Notes under the pieces: model-generated
Told to the model about the DNA's origin: nothing
What the model saw: only the letters and a program-made list of their open reading frames with translations
The model's database searches: none
Translations under genes and position numbers: made by a program
Shown here: piece by piece, positions 54,841 to 63,846 of the stretch
How the letters are laid out: each line of letters starts with the position of its first letter
Numbering within the stretch: the stretch's first letter is position 1
Assembly (NCBI RefSeq): GCF_019933235.1
Contig: NZ_CP082945.1
Location: 7,787,501-7,851,500 of the forward strand
Source of the DNA: Streptomyces angustmyceticus
GTDB lineage: Bacteria > Actinomycetota > Actinomycetes > Streptomycetales > Streptomycetaceae
Direction: 5' to 3'
Length of the DNA: 64,000 nt

Positions 54841-55105
54841 GGGAATACTCCCTGGGAATTCCGAGAAGCGCGTGGTGCAGCGCGCGGGCGCTGAAGAGGC
54901 CGCGCTGCGCTCGGGCTGCGGGGCGGTCGGCAGAGCCTCCGCCGCCTTGTCCAAGCACCTGATGGGTGTATTTGTCCATTGTAATTGCCCGTCCTCCGCA
55001 GCCGCATTCCAAGGAACCGCCCTCCGCTGGGGCCTCGGCTCGGTGGCGACACGGCTTCCTCCGCGACGGGCGCACCGACGATCGGTCCCGGCTGTCAGTG
55101 CCGGG

Positions 55106-55552
55106 TCAAGCGCCCGGACGCGGAGCTCGTAGGTGCCGCCGCTGGGCCAGTTCGTCGTCCTCGACCAGCGTGAGCATGGGCTGGCCCGGTGCGCAGAGCA
55201 TGGTGACGACGAAGCGGCTGCGGACGTCCGACCGGTTGTTTCCGTCCTGGTAGTGGATGACATCGCCGCCCGGTTCCCAGAACGTCTCCCCGGCCTTGAT
55301 CACTCGCTCCGGCTCGCCTTCCAGCTCGAAGAGCATTTCCCCCTCCAGCACGTAGCCGAAGGCGGGTCCCGAGTGCCGGTGCGGAGGGGTACCGGGGTCG
55401 CCGGGAGGGAACTCGACCACAACCGTCATCGCCTCCGCCCCTTCCGGAACGAACGGCGGTTTCGCCGACTGCAGCACGGTGAGCGCCGTCTTCCATGCTT
55501 CCGAGCGCGGTCGGCTCCCGTCGCTGCCTGCTGCCCGTTCGTTGTTCGACAT
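55106..55552 (-). CDS. Single-domain cupin protein
   Basis: 148 residues. Cupin motif 1 (PPHRHSGPAFGYVLEGEMLFEL with two His and a Glu) and motif 2 (GDVIHYQDGNN) are present, so a divalent metal site is likely. It could be a small dioxygenase, isomerase or ligand sensor. ATG 55552 lies 30 bases after the NAD(P)-binding gene, so they form an operon. Confidence 0.88.
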   Translation of the reverse strand: MSNNERAAGSDGSRPRSEAWKTALTVLQSAKPPFVPEGAEAMTVVVEFPPGDPGTPPHRHSGPAFGYVLEGEMLFELEGEPERVIKAGETFWEPGGDVIHYQDGNNRSDVRSRFVVTMLCAPGQPMLTLVEDDELAQRRHLRAPRPGA

Positions 55553-55582
55553 GGCGAGGTCTCCAGTGGTGGGCCGGCCGGG

Positions 55583-56314
55583 TCAGGTGAGCCAGTCGGT
55601 GTAGTGGGTGGGGGCGATGCGTGCGTCGCCCTTGGTGGTGAGCACATCGCCCTCGACCGCGGCGAACATGCCGGCGGTGTCGTCGGTGACGACCGTGCGC
55701 CCGTCAGGCCGGGCGTTCAGGGTGATCCGGCCGAGCTCGTCGAGGGGATAGACGTCGGGTCCGCCGACGCTGAGGGTGGCGTTCAGAGGGCTGCCGGCGG
55801 CGACTTCGGCGACGGTGTCGGAGACGTCCTGGGCGGCGATCGGCTGGAGGGGGGTGGTGGGCAGGCGGACGGTGTCGCCCTCGGTGGTCCAGGACATGGT
55901 GGCCTCCATGAACTCCATGAACTGGGTGGCGCGGACGATCGAGTAGGGGAGCGGCCCGGCCTTGAGGAGGTCTTCCTGCAAGACCTTGGCGCGGTAATAG
56001 GCGAGGTTTTGTACCCGGTCCGCGCCGACGATCGAGAGGATGACGAAGTGCCGCACCCCGCCCTTGTCGCCGGCGGCCAGGAGGTTGTCCATCGAGGTCT
56101 GGAAGAAGGCGGGGGAAGCATCGTCGAAGGTCGGTGAATTCGTCAGATTGACGATGCCGTCGGCTCCGGCCACCGCCTCCTCCACGCCCTGACCGGTGAG
56201 CACGTCGACACCCGTGGACGGCGAGTGCGGTACGGCCTCGTGCCCCGCGGCGGTCAGCTTCTTCACGACCTGCGATCCGATCAGACCGGTACCGCCGATG
56301 ACTGCGAACTTCAT
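55583..56314 (-). CDS. NmrA-like NAD(P)-binding protein
   Basis: 243 residues. The Rossmann motif is VIGGTGLIGSQVV at residues 5-17, followed by LTAAGHEAVPHS and an NLTNSPTF segment. The YRAKVLQEDLLKAGPLPYSIVRATQFMEF motif is typical of atypical SDR of the NmrA/HSCARG group, which act as redox sensors or reductases. ATG 56314. It heads the cupin/esterase run. Confidence 0.88.
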   Translation of the reverse strand: MKFAVIGGTGLIGSQVVKKLTAAGHEAVPHSPSTGVDVLTGQGVEEAVAGADGIVNLTNSPTFDDASPAFFQTSMDNLLAAGDKGGVRHFVILSIVGADRVQNLAYYRAKVLQEDLLKAGPLPYSIVRATQFMEFMEATMSWTTEGDTVRLPTTPLQPIAAQDVSDTVAEVAAGSPLNATLSVGGPDVYPLDELGRITLNARPDGRTVVTDDTAGMFAAVEGDVLTTKGDARIAPTHYTDWLT

Positions 56315-56582
56315 GGGTCACCCTTCGTCGCGAACCGATAGGTCATGCGTCCAGACTGCGGCGATCCAGGGCGCGACGCACTCTGGCCGGTGCCCTCCTG
56401 GGCATGTGGTGACGCGGCGCGCTGGATGAGCGGACCTACCGTGCGGTGTGATGCCGGCTCCGGAACCTGCCGCCGATCTGCTGCCACGGGTTGCGCACAG
56501 GGCGCCGCCACGGTTGCCCCGTCCTCCCTGCCGGCCGGGCATGTCACCCGGCGGTATTTCACCGATCCATTAGTGTGCGTGC

Positions 56583-57581
56583 ATGGTGCAGACGAGATTC
56601 ACCGAGATGTTCGGGCTTGCCCATCCGGTGATGTCGGCCCCCATGGCGCTGCACAGCGGCGGGACACTCGCTGCCGCGGTGTCCGTCGCCGGCGGGCTCG
56701 GCTGCTTCGGGGGTACGCACCCCTGGAAGGGGCCCGACTGGATCCGAGCGGAGATCGCGACGATTCGTGCCGCGACGGACCGGCCGTTCGGCGTCGGGTT
56801 CATCACGCCGCTCCTCCCGCTCACCGAGCCGCTGTTCGACGCCACGCTGGAGGAACGGCCGGACGTCGTCGCCTTGTCGTTCGCCGATCCGCACCCGTGG
56901 CTCGGCCGCGCCAAGGAGGCGGGATCCCGGGTGATGTGCCAGGTCCAGAACTACGAGGACGCCGAGGCGGCCGTTGCCGCAGGGGCCGATGTCCTCGTGG
57001 CGCAGGGCACCGAGGCAGGCGGCCACACCGGGACGATGGGCCTGCTGCCCTTCCTCGCCGGGGTCGTCCGGAGGTACCCGGCACTCCCGGTGCTGGCCGC
57101 AGGCGGCATCGGCGACGGACGCACGCTCGCCGCCGTCCTCACCGCCGGCGCGGACGGTGCCTGGCTGGGCACGGCGTTCCTCGCCACCCCGGAGGCCGTC
57201 GAGGTGCACGACGTCCAGAAGCGCCTGATCGTCGAGAGCGACGGTGGCGACACCGTGTGGACACGGACCTACGACATCGTGTCGGGACTGCCGTGGCCCG
57301 CGAGCATCGGCGAACGCGTCCGCCGTAACCGCTTCACCGACGAATGGTCGGAGCGCGAATCAACGCTGCGGGACCGCGCGGACGAGATCAAGCCCGCGGA
57401 AAGCACCAACCCCTTCGGTGCCCCGCCCGACCCCGACACGAGCGAAATCATCTACGGCCAGTCGGCAGCCTTCGTCGACGGCGTGCGCCCGGCCGCCGAC
57501 GTGATCCGCGCGATCTGCGACGAGGCCGAGTCGATCCTGGACTCACGGCCTCGCTCGCTGCTCGGCCGGCCGACCACCTGA
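56583..57581 (+). CDS. Nitronate monooxygenase / FMN enzyme of the NPD family
   Basis: 332 residues, TIM-barrel FMN protein. MSAPMALHSGGTLAAAVSVAGGLGCFG at the start, VLVAQGTEAGGHTG (phosphate and catalytic His region), and VLAAGGIGDGRTLAAVLTAGADGAWLGTAFLAT. Members oxidise alkyl nitronates or act as 2-nitropropane-dioxygenase-like enoyl reductases. It is plus-strand and alone, preceded by 268 bases without a gene. Confidence 0.9.
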   Translation: MVQTRFTEMFGLAHPVMSAPMALHSGGTLAAAVSVAGGLGCFGGTHPWKGPDWIRAEIATIRAATDRPFGVGFITPLLPLTEPLFDATLEERPDVVALSFADPHPWLGRAKEAGSRVMCQVQNYEDAEAAVAAGADVLVAQGTEAGGHTGTMGLLPFLAGVVRRYPALPVLAAGGIGDGRTLAAVLTAGADGAWLGTAFLATPEAVEVHDVQKRLIVESDGGDTVWTRTYDIVSGLPWPASIGERVRRNRFTDEWSERESTLRDRADEIKPAESTNPFGAPPDPDTSEIIYGQSAAFVDGVRPAADVIRAICDEAESILDSRPRSLLGRPTT

Positions 57582-57662
57582 ACGGCATGGCGACCGGCCC
57601 CGAGGGAACGGCCGCACACGCCCCTGTTGAGTCGCCGGCACGACGACGGTGCCTTTGCCGGT

Positions 57663-58877
57663 TCAGGCGACAAGGCCGTCGATCGCCAGGGGAAGATGGC
57701 GGGGGCCACGCAGGACAGGGTTGACGCGGTAGGGCGGCGGGTCCGCCAACAGCCGCGGGTTCTCGATGCGTCGGAAGAGCTGGGGCAGGGCGAGCTGCGC
57801 CTCCATCCGGGCCAGCGGGGCGCCGAAGCAGTAGTGGATACCTGTGTAGAACCCGAGGTGCTGGTTGTCCTCGCGATCAGGATCGAACCGGTCGGGATCC
57901 GCGAAGCGCTTGGGGTCGCGGTTGGCCGAGGCCAGCAGGAGCCACACCTGCGAGCCCTTGGGGATGGTGGTGCCGGCGATGTCGATGTCGGACAGCGCGA
58001 TGGTGAACGGGACGAACTGAACCGGCGGTTCGTACCGCAGCACTTCCTCGATGAGGGGGACGACCAGGCCCGGCTCGCTCTGGAAACGCTTGAGGATGTC
58101 GGGGTGCCGCATCAGCGTGAGCGTCGTATTGCTGATCAGGTTGACGGTGGTCTCGTGGCCCGCGATCAGGAGCAGCATCGAGGTGGCCACCAGCTCCGCC
58201 TTCGACATACTGCCGCCGGGCCCGGTTTCGCGGGCGAGGGGGCCGAGGATCCCGTTGCCGGGGTGGCGGCGCCTGGAGTCGATCAGGTCGGACAGGTAGG
58301 CGCCGAGCTCGACGCGTGCCTGGCGCGGTTTTTCCTTGCCCTGGCTGGGATCGAGGCCGGACGCCACGGTGTCGGCCCAGCCGTGGAAGAGCGGTTCGTC
58401 CTCGCGCGGCACCCCGAGGATCTTGCAGATGGCCGTGACGGGAAGGGGGTAGGCAAAATCGTCGACGACGTCGACCTCGGTCTTGCCTTCGAGCGGGTCC
58501 AACAGGTCGGTGATGATCTTGGCGAGGTCCTCTCGCATGTCGTGGAGGAACCTGGGGCTGTGCGGGGGGCCGAACTGCCGCATGGCCGTGTCGCGCAGCC
58601 GTTCGTGTTCCGGCGGGTCGTGAAAGATGAAGCTGGGCGGCTGGTTCGGGTCCTCCTCGGCCACGGCGGGGCCGCCGGCGCCGGGAGGCCGGTTGCGCAG
58701 GTCGTTGCTGAGCCGCGGGTCGTTCGCCAGGCTCCGCACCTCGTAGTACGTGCTGACCAGGTAGGAGCCGTCGTCCTGACGCGTGACCGGTGACTCGCGC
58801 AGTGCGGCGTAGAGCGGGTACGGATCGGCGCGATTCGCGAAGTCGGTGATCTGCGCGGACATGGTGGCGAGAGACAT
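57663..58877 (-). CDS. Cytochrome P450
   Basis: 404 residues. I-helix LLIAGHETTVN (oxygen-binding acid/alcohol pair is E-T), ExxR in IEEVLRYEPP, and heme loop GFYTGIHYCFGAPLAR with Cys350. The usual FGxGxHxCxG reads FYTGIHYCFG, i.e. Tyr-Thr instead of Gly-x after the Phe. The fold is that of soluble bacterial class I P450s; substrates could be terpenoid, macrolide or xenobiotic. ATG 58877 follows AGGAGG. It lies 34 bases after the reductase gene, so a complete redox chain is encoded here. Confidence 0.95.
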   Translation of the reverse strand: MSLATMSAQITDFANRADPYPLYAALRESPVTRQDDGSYLVSTYYEVRSLANDPRLSNDLRNRPPGAGGPAVAEEDPNQPPSFIFHDPPEHERLRDTAMRQFGPPHSPRFLHDMREDLAKIITDLLDPLEGKTEVDVVDDFAYPLPVTAICKILGVPREDEPLFHGWADTVASGLDPSQGKEKPRQARVELGAYLSDLIDSRRRHPGNGILGPLARETGPGGSMSKAELVATSMLLLIAGHETTVNLISNTTLTLMRHPDILKRFQSEPGLVVPLIEEVLRYEPPVQFVPFTIALSDIDIAGTTIPKGSQVWLLLASANRDPKRFADPDRFDPDREDNQHLGFYTGIHYCFGAPLARMEAQLALPQLFRRIENPRLLADPPPYRVNPVLRGPRHLPLAIDGLVA

Positions 58878-58911
58878 GGTGCCTCCTGAAGGGCGACGCC
58901 TCCGGCGAGGG

Positions 58912-60306
58912 TCAGGCATGGGGTGCGACGAACTGGACGCGCCGCTCGGTCGGCGAGTGCCCCGTCACGGTGACGGTCGGCTCGTGGGTGGGCAGGTGGG
59001 GGTCCGGGAAGGCCGGATCGACGGGCTGCAGTGTGTCGGTGCGGCGGTCCACGAGTGCGTAGTCCGGCGGGAACGGCGCTCCGGCCTCGATCTGCTGCTG
59101 GTAGAACCCGAGCCACTTCCCCGCGTCGAAGGAGGCCGCGGCGATGACCCGGCCTCGATACCCGTACACCGCGACGAACCGCGCCTCGTCGAGCGCCCCT
59201 TGGGCTACGACCAGCTGATCGCCCAGCGTGGGCACACCCACCGACTTGATGTTGACGCCGAACTGGACGGACCAGAACATCGGCACCCACAGATGCGGGC
59301 GACGGTCGGTGCTCGCGCAGAGCATGTTGTGTGCCGCGATCCGGGCCTGTTCCACCGCGTTGCCCCAGTGCTCCAGTGACAGGAACTGGTATCCGAACAG
59401 CGGATGGGGGCAGCGGGCGACGTCACCGGCGGCGTAGATGTCATCGGTGACGATGCCGTTGGCGTCGAACACCCGGCACCCCGCGTCGCAGGCAACACCT
59501 CTGGGGCCGGCCGCCAGCCCGGAACCGGCGAGCCATTCGGTGTTCCGGAGGGCGCCGAGGCAGACCACTGCCACGTCCACATCGATCGCCGATCCGTCGG
59601 ACAGGTGGGCTCGCCGCAGGCGCCCGGCGGGGTCGCCCTCCAACGCGGTGACGCTGACACCGCAGCGCAGATCCACTCCGTGATCGCGTTGCAGCCGGGC
59701 CGCCACTGTCGCGACCACCTCACCGAGGGCGCCCACCAGTGGCGCCGGAGCGCGTTCGGCGACGGTCACCTCCACGTCCCGCTCCCGGCAGACGGACGCG
59801 ATCTCGGAGCCCGTGAAACCGGCGCCGATCACCAGCACCCGGCGCGGGCCGGCGGCGAGTTTCCGGAACAGCCGAGCGGAGTCGTCGCGGGTGCGCAGCA
59901 CAAAGACCCCGTCCAGCGCGGCCTCTTCGGGATGGAACCAGGGCCGGGCCTTGGTCCCGGTCGTGATCAGCAGGCGGTCGTAGGGGAGCGTGTCGCCGTT
60001 CACCAGGCGCACGTCCTTGGCCGCCCGGTCCAAGCCCGCGGCGGCCACACCGAGACGCCATTCGGCATCGATGTCGCGCGTGCGCGGCAGCGCGGTGTCC
60101 TCGGCACACTCCAGCCCCAGCAGCACCTGTTTGGACAGCGGGGGCCGGTCGTAGGGCTCGTACGGCTCGTCTCCGACGAGCGTCAGCGACCCGGTGAAGC
60201 CCTGGTCACGCAGCGTCTCCGCGGCACGCAGGCCCGCCAGCGAGGCGCCGACGACAACGATCCGGCCCTTTCGGCGGAGGGCCTTGACGTCGCCGTCAGC
60301 CGACAC
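58912..60306 (-). CDS. NAD(P)H-dependent ferredoxin reductase for P450
   Basis: 464 residues. FAD motif VVVGASLAGLRAAE near the N-terminus, YDRPPLSK, a second Rossmann motif VLVIGAGFTGSEIAS for NAD(P)H, and the C-terminal FAD-contact YAAGDVARCPHPLFG. This is the phthalate-dioxygenase/putidaredoxin-reductase-like class. GTG 60306 is chosen (GAGGGCC upstream); the gene overlaps the ferredoxin end by 11 bases. It delivers electrons to the neighbouring ferredoxin. Confidence 0.93.
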   Translation of the reverse strand: MSADGDVKALRRKGRIVVVGASLAGLRAAETLRDQGFTGSLTLVGDEPYEPYDRPPLSKQVLLGLECAEDTALPRTRDIDAEWRLGVAAAGLDRAAKDVRLVNGDTLPYDRLLITTGTKARPWFHPEEAALDGVFVLRTRDDSARLFRKLAAGPRRVLVIGAGFTGSEIASVCRERDVEVTVAERAPAPLVGALGEVVATVAARLQRDHGVDLRCGVSVTALEGDPAGRLRRAHLSDGSAIDVDVAVVCLGALRNTEWLAGSGLAAGPRGVACDAGCRVFDANGIVTDDIYAAGDVARCPHPLFGYQFLSLEHWGNAVEQARIAAHNMLCASTDRRPHLWVPMFWSVQFGVNIKSVGVPTLGDQLVVAQGALDEARFVAVYGYRGRVIAAASFDAGKWLGFYQQQIEAGAPFPPDYALVDRRTDTLQPVDPAFPDPHLPTHEPTVTVTGHSPTERRVQFVAPHA

Positions 60307-60523
60307 GGCCCTCTGCCCCCTTGGTCGGTTCGTCGGAGAAGTCGACGAGAATGGCCTGGACCGGGCAAGCGGCCGCAGCCTGTTCCACCTGGTCACGCAG
60401 TGCCTCGTCGAAGCGGGAGGTGAAGAGCAGTGCCTCCCCGCCGTGCAGTGCGAAGACGTCCGGGGCGAGAAAGGCGCACTGTGCAAACCCCTGACACCGG
60501 TTGAGATCGACCACAAGCCTCAT
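60296..60523 (-). CDS. 3Fe-4S ferredoxin of the P450 system
   Basis: 75 residues. Cluster ligands are Cys10, Cys16 (CQGFAQC) and Cys53 (AACPVQA), the CxxxxxC...CP pattern of the small 3Fe-4S ferredoxins that serve Streptomyces P450s. It is the first gene of the operon and overlaps the reductase start. ATG 60523. Confidence 0.95.
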   Translation of the reverse strand: MRLVVDLNRCQGFAQCAFLAPDVFALHGGEALLFTSRFDEALRDQVEQAAAACPVQAILVDFSDEPTKGAEGRVG

Positions 60524-61009
60524 CTGGAACCCCGCTCCTCGCTCGGGCCACGATGACGGCAGGCGCCGCCGCCCTCCGCGCTCGGTTCACTCGAATGGTC
60601 GGCATGCCTCCCCTTCAGGATCAGCGCGGGGGGAGGGCCTCGCAACGCGAGGCAGCGCAGTCGACGGCGCACCGGATGCCCGCTGCGGCAGCACCGCGAA
60701 GGCGGCGAGGCACGAGGGCGTCGTACGCAGCTCTGGTGCGGCCCCCTGGTGCGGCGGCCAACCGGCGCAGATACCCCATCCAGTTTCTCCTCGACCCTCC
60801 ACACCGGCCTGTCCGCACGGCCCACGTCCGGTTGCTCGGTCGTAGATTCCGTGTCGCCCGCTGCGGCGGGTTGTTCCTCACGGGCCGCGGCCACTGATGA
60901 GGATGGCAGTGGAACGAGGCGACCCGGTCCTCGTTGGGGCGGCGCAGCGTCATGTGCACGGCCCGGCGAGACTTTGTCGCCGGTTGGGCCGAGACACAGT
61001 TCCGTTACC
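60524..61009. other. Intergenic stretch between P450 operon and IS remnant
   Basis: 486 bases, no gene recognised. It contains the promoter side of the P450 operon. The arginine-rich reading frame that continues from the IS remnant is a shadow. Confidence 0.4.
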
Positions 61010-61262
61010 GTCAGTGATTGAACGCGATCAGTGCCGTGCATCGCGAGGTCGTTCTCGAACTCCTTGGAGGCGAAGCTCTCGTCCGCGCTGACCAGCAGCC
61101 CAGGGCGGTCGGTGGCCAGATGACGCTCGCGCTCCAGCATCGAGCCCAGGTTGGTATGGGCGAACCGCAGTCAGTGGGCATCCGAGGCGAAGCCCGGCAG
61201 AGCCTGTGCGACGGCCGGGCAGACCAGTTCGGCGTCGCTCAACTGTGGTGTCCTGCCTAGGT
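61010..61262 (-). mobile_element. IS982-family transposase remnant
   Basis: Minus-strand reading gives LSDAELVCPAVAQALPGF, then a stop codon in place of the W of ARWLRF, LRFAHTNLGSM, and then directly LERERHLATDRPGLLVSADESF and ASKEFENDLA. The first part is the N-terminal region and the second the catalytic-end region of Streptomyces IS982 transposases, so about 130 residues between them have been deleted. No terminal inverted repeats were found. It is inactive. Confidence 0.65.
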
Positions 61263-61391
61263 ACCGGAGGTCTCCGGTCTCGTCTGGGTTTCCCCCTCGA
61301 GCCAGCTGCAGTCACGGTTCCACCACAGCCTTCCGGCCCCGGCTCGTGCCAGGGCCGGAGGGGCCGGAGTCAGTGTCGAGTCAGTGCCGGT

Positions 61392-61532
61392 TCACAGCCT
61401 CTGCGTGCCCCCGCCACCGACGTGCTGCACGTCGTTGTCGGACTTGTTCTCCGCTCCGGCCGTGCCGCCGGCGGCCAGGAGCAGACCGCAAGCACCTGCG
61501 ATCACGAATGTGACGCGTGGCATGTTCTTCAC
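61392..61532 (-). CDS. Small secreted peptide (46 residues)
   Basis: From GTG 61532, with AGGAG upstream. Residues 1 to about 28 form a typical signal peptide (basic start, FVIAGACGLLLAAGGTAGA), and the mature part has only some 18 residues (ENKSDNDVQHVGGGGTQRL). The family is unknown; small peptides of this kind in Streptomyces include chaplin-like and hydrophilic exported peptides, but no chaplin motif is present. ORFs of this size are easily missed. Confidence 0.5.
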   Translation of the reverse strand: MKNMPRVTFVIAGACGLLLAAGGTAGAENKSDNDVQHVGGGGTQRL

Positions 61533-61691
61533 TGTGTGCTCCTGGGCCTCGCAGTTGGTGCCTCGCGCCTTGCTGCCGGCCGTGCGCCCCTGCACCAACT
61601 CTGAGCAACGGCCCGTCCTGTGTATTCACTCGTACCGATCGGCGAATTCACCGTGACAGCCCTCCATCCGAGCGAGGACATCGCCGTAGCC

Positions 61692-62204
61692 TTACGCATT
61701 GTCAGGAGTCGTGCTGCGAGCCGCGGGTGAGAAGACTGCCGCCGTTGCCGTGAGGCGTAGCGCCTCCAGCGTCTCGATCTGGCCCCGAGCCCGGTCCAGC
61801 AGATTGTGGAGCTGAGATTCGTCCAGACGGGGTTCCTCCGCAGCCACGACGAGGAGTGTGCGCCAGATAAGGCTCTTCCCTTCGACGCCCAGTCGCAGGG
61901 CCTCAAGCTCGATCAACGTGCTCAGCCCCGAGCGCCGGTACAGGGCACCGTTCGGCTTCAGACGCCCGAGCCTCTCGGCCGTCCAGCCACCGTAGATCTT
62001 GTAGTGGCGTGCGGGGACGCCGAGCGTGTCCATGACTTCGAGAAGGCTCTGCCGGTCCTGAGCGATCTCGTCGGCGATGCGCTGCAGGTCGGTACTGCGT
62101 GCCGAGTGCCGGTGCTGGTGGGCAATGCGCTTCGCCAGCCCGATACCGAAGGTGGCACCGGCCAAGTGGTCATTCAGATAGATGCCGAGCTTGTCGCGAT
62201 GCAT
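61692..62204 (-). CDS. Conserved-looking helical protein, unknown function
   Basis: 170 residues from ATG 62204, all-helical by pattern. The N-terminus (HRDKLGIYLNDHLAGATFGIGLAKRIAHQH) and the central HYKIYGGWTAERLGRLKPNG look like a four-helix bundle with histidine and acidic residues, perhaps ferritin-like, but no metal motif is certain. It stands alone; codon bias supports it. Confidence 0.6.
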   Translation of the reverse strand: MHRDKLGIYLNDHLAGATFGIGLAKRIAHQHRHSARSTDLQRIADEIAQDRQSLLEVMDTLGVPARHYKIYGGWTAERLGRLKPNGALYRRSGLSTLIELEALRLGVEGKSLIWRTLLVVAAEEPRLDESQLHNLLDRARGQIETLEALRLTATAAVFSPAARSTTPDNA

Positions 62205-62517
62205 CCTGGGCCCCGTTCTCGTTTGTCCTCGACGATCTCCGCGACGGTGCGACCGCGTGCACAAAGCAGGCTGGAAACACCAGCGCCGGACTCCTTTGCA
62301 CCATGACAGCCAACCGCGAGAGAACGCAGTCGACGAGGCGAACTGCCGAGAACGGACCCGAACGGCTCAGGACCCAGGCACTGGGGCGTTGCACCGGAGC
62401 CCTCGGCGCCGACCAGGCACTGCCTGCCCGAGTTGGCTCAGCTGTGGACGGACATCGCTGGTTGCGTGACGACCCGGCGCAACAACGACGGGTCGTACCG
62501 GTGGTGTCGGCCGGCGG

Positions 62518-63282
62518 TCAGTTTTGGAATGACAGGTCATCATCCACTGGCACGCTCTGGGGTTCCAGCGTGACACCGGAGCTCCTGGCCTGCCCGAGAA
62601 TCAAGGAGGCGAAATCCTCTTCGACATGCCCCGCCCCGATGGCACCCGCGACGAGCTGAGCGGTGGCGGCGGCAAGTGGCATCGGGACCTGCAGCTCGCG
62701 GCCCGCGGCGAGCCCGAGGTCGAGGTCCTTGCGCAGCAGGGGCATGGTGAACGTCGGCGTGAAGTCCAGGTTGACCAGCGCGGGTGACTTGTAGCGCGTG
62801 AAGGCCGAACCCATCACGGAGTCGTTGAGGAATTCCAGGAAGGCGGCACGGCTGACACCGCCCTTCTCCGCGAGGACGGTGATCTCGGCGAGCGACTGGG
62901 TGACGACACCGAGGAAGACGTTGTGCGCGATCTTGACGAGACGAGCGGCTTCGCCCTCGCCGACGTAGGTCACCCCACGCCCCAGCACTGCGAGCAACGG
63001 CTCGACCCGGCTGAACACCTCGGGTGAGCCGGAGACCGCGACCGTCAGCTTGCCCGCGTTGATCACCTTTGGGTTCCCGCTGACCGTGGCGGCCAGGAAG
63101 TCGGTCCCGTGGTCGGCGGCTTTGTTCCGGATCAGTGCGGACACCTGGGGGGACACCGTGGAGGTGTCGATCAGGACCCCCGGCGTGGTGTGTGGAGAGG
63201 TCAGCACGCCGCCGGGGCCCGTGGTCACCGCTTCCAGTGCGGCCGAGGCGGTGACCATGGTGAGGACGATGTCCCGGTCGAC
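62518..63282 (-). pseudogene. 3-hydroxyisobutyrate-dehydrogenase-like gene lacking its N-terminus
   Basis: The frame contains DIVLTMVTASAALEAV, LIDTSTVSPQVS (substrate Ser/Thr motif), DFLAATVSGNPKVINAGKLTVAVSG, and the catalytic Lys in ARLVKIAHNVFLG, all typical of beta-hydroxyacid dehydrogenases. The N-terminal GxGxxG NAD-binding start (about 60 residues) is absent. Upstream the frame continues into LuxR-family sequence, making a chimeric ORF 62518-63480. The remaining protein cannot bind NAD normally and is probably inactive. Confidence 0.75.
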
Positions 63283-63846
63283 GCCTTGTTCACCATCTCG
63301 CCCGCGCTGTGAAAGGACTGTTCCGACTGGGGCCTGTCCGGCCTTGTACCGTGCGGCTTCGAGTACGGCCGCGTCGGCCGGGTCGTACGGTTCGGGCTGG
63401 AGAGCGATCGCGCCGGACAGCAGACGGTGGGCGGTGTCGACGTCGCCGTAGCTGTTGAGCAGGTACAGCGCCGTGGCCACCGCGCCGGGTCAGGGACGCG
63501 CCGTCCGGTGCGGCCCGGCGGGCGTCGTCCAGCAGACGGGGTACGTCGCGTACCCCACCGGTGAGGGGCGTGCCGAGGTACGCCGCCTGGGCCGGCCGCC
63601 GGCCCACTCGGCAGCCGCCGGACTCAGCTCGGCGGCGCACACGAGCGCTGCCACCGCGTTGGGCCCGTCACCGCGCCGGGCGCTGACGCCGGCGGTGTCT
63701 TCGAGGAGACCGGCGATCTGCTCGTCCGGGTCGACCGCAGCTTGCGCCAGGTGCCAGGCCCGCTGCTCGGGGACACCACTCCAGGCCTCCGCGAGCGCAC
63801 GGTGGGCACTGCGGCGCTGGTCGCTCGCCCTCGGGGTTCCGTCCGT
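63283..63846 (-). pseudogene. AAA/LuxR-type regulator fragment with two frameshifts
   Basis: Three frames join to give parts of one protein: HRALAEAWSGVPEQRAWHLA and CAAELSP; then AAYLGTPLTGG and PRLLDDARRAAPDGAS; then ATALYLLNSYGDVDTAHRLL. These are successive helical-repeat segments of large LuxR regulators (LAL type). Neither the ATPase nor the DNA-binding domain is present here. Shifts are near 63605 and 63485. Confidence 0.65.

Noticed and set aside
60520..61140. 206-codon minus-strand ORF as a real protein
   Set aside because: Only its first 45 residues, part of the IS982 remnant, are recognisable; the rest is an Arg/Pro-rich shadow.
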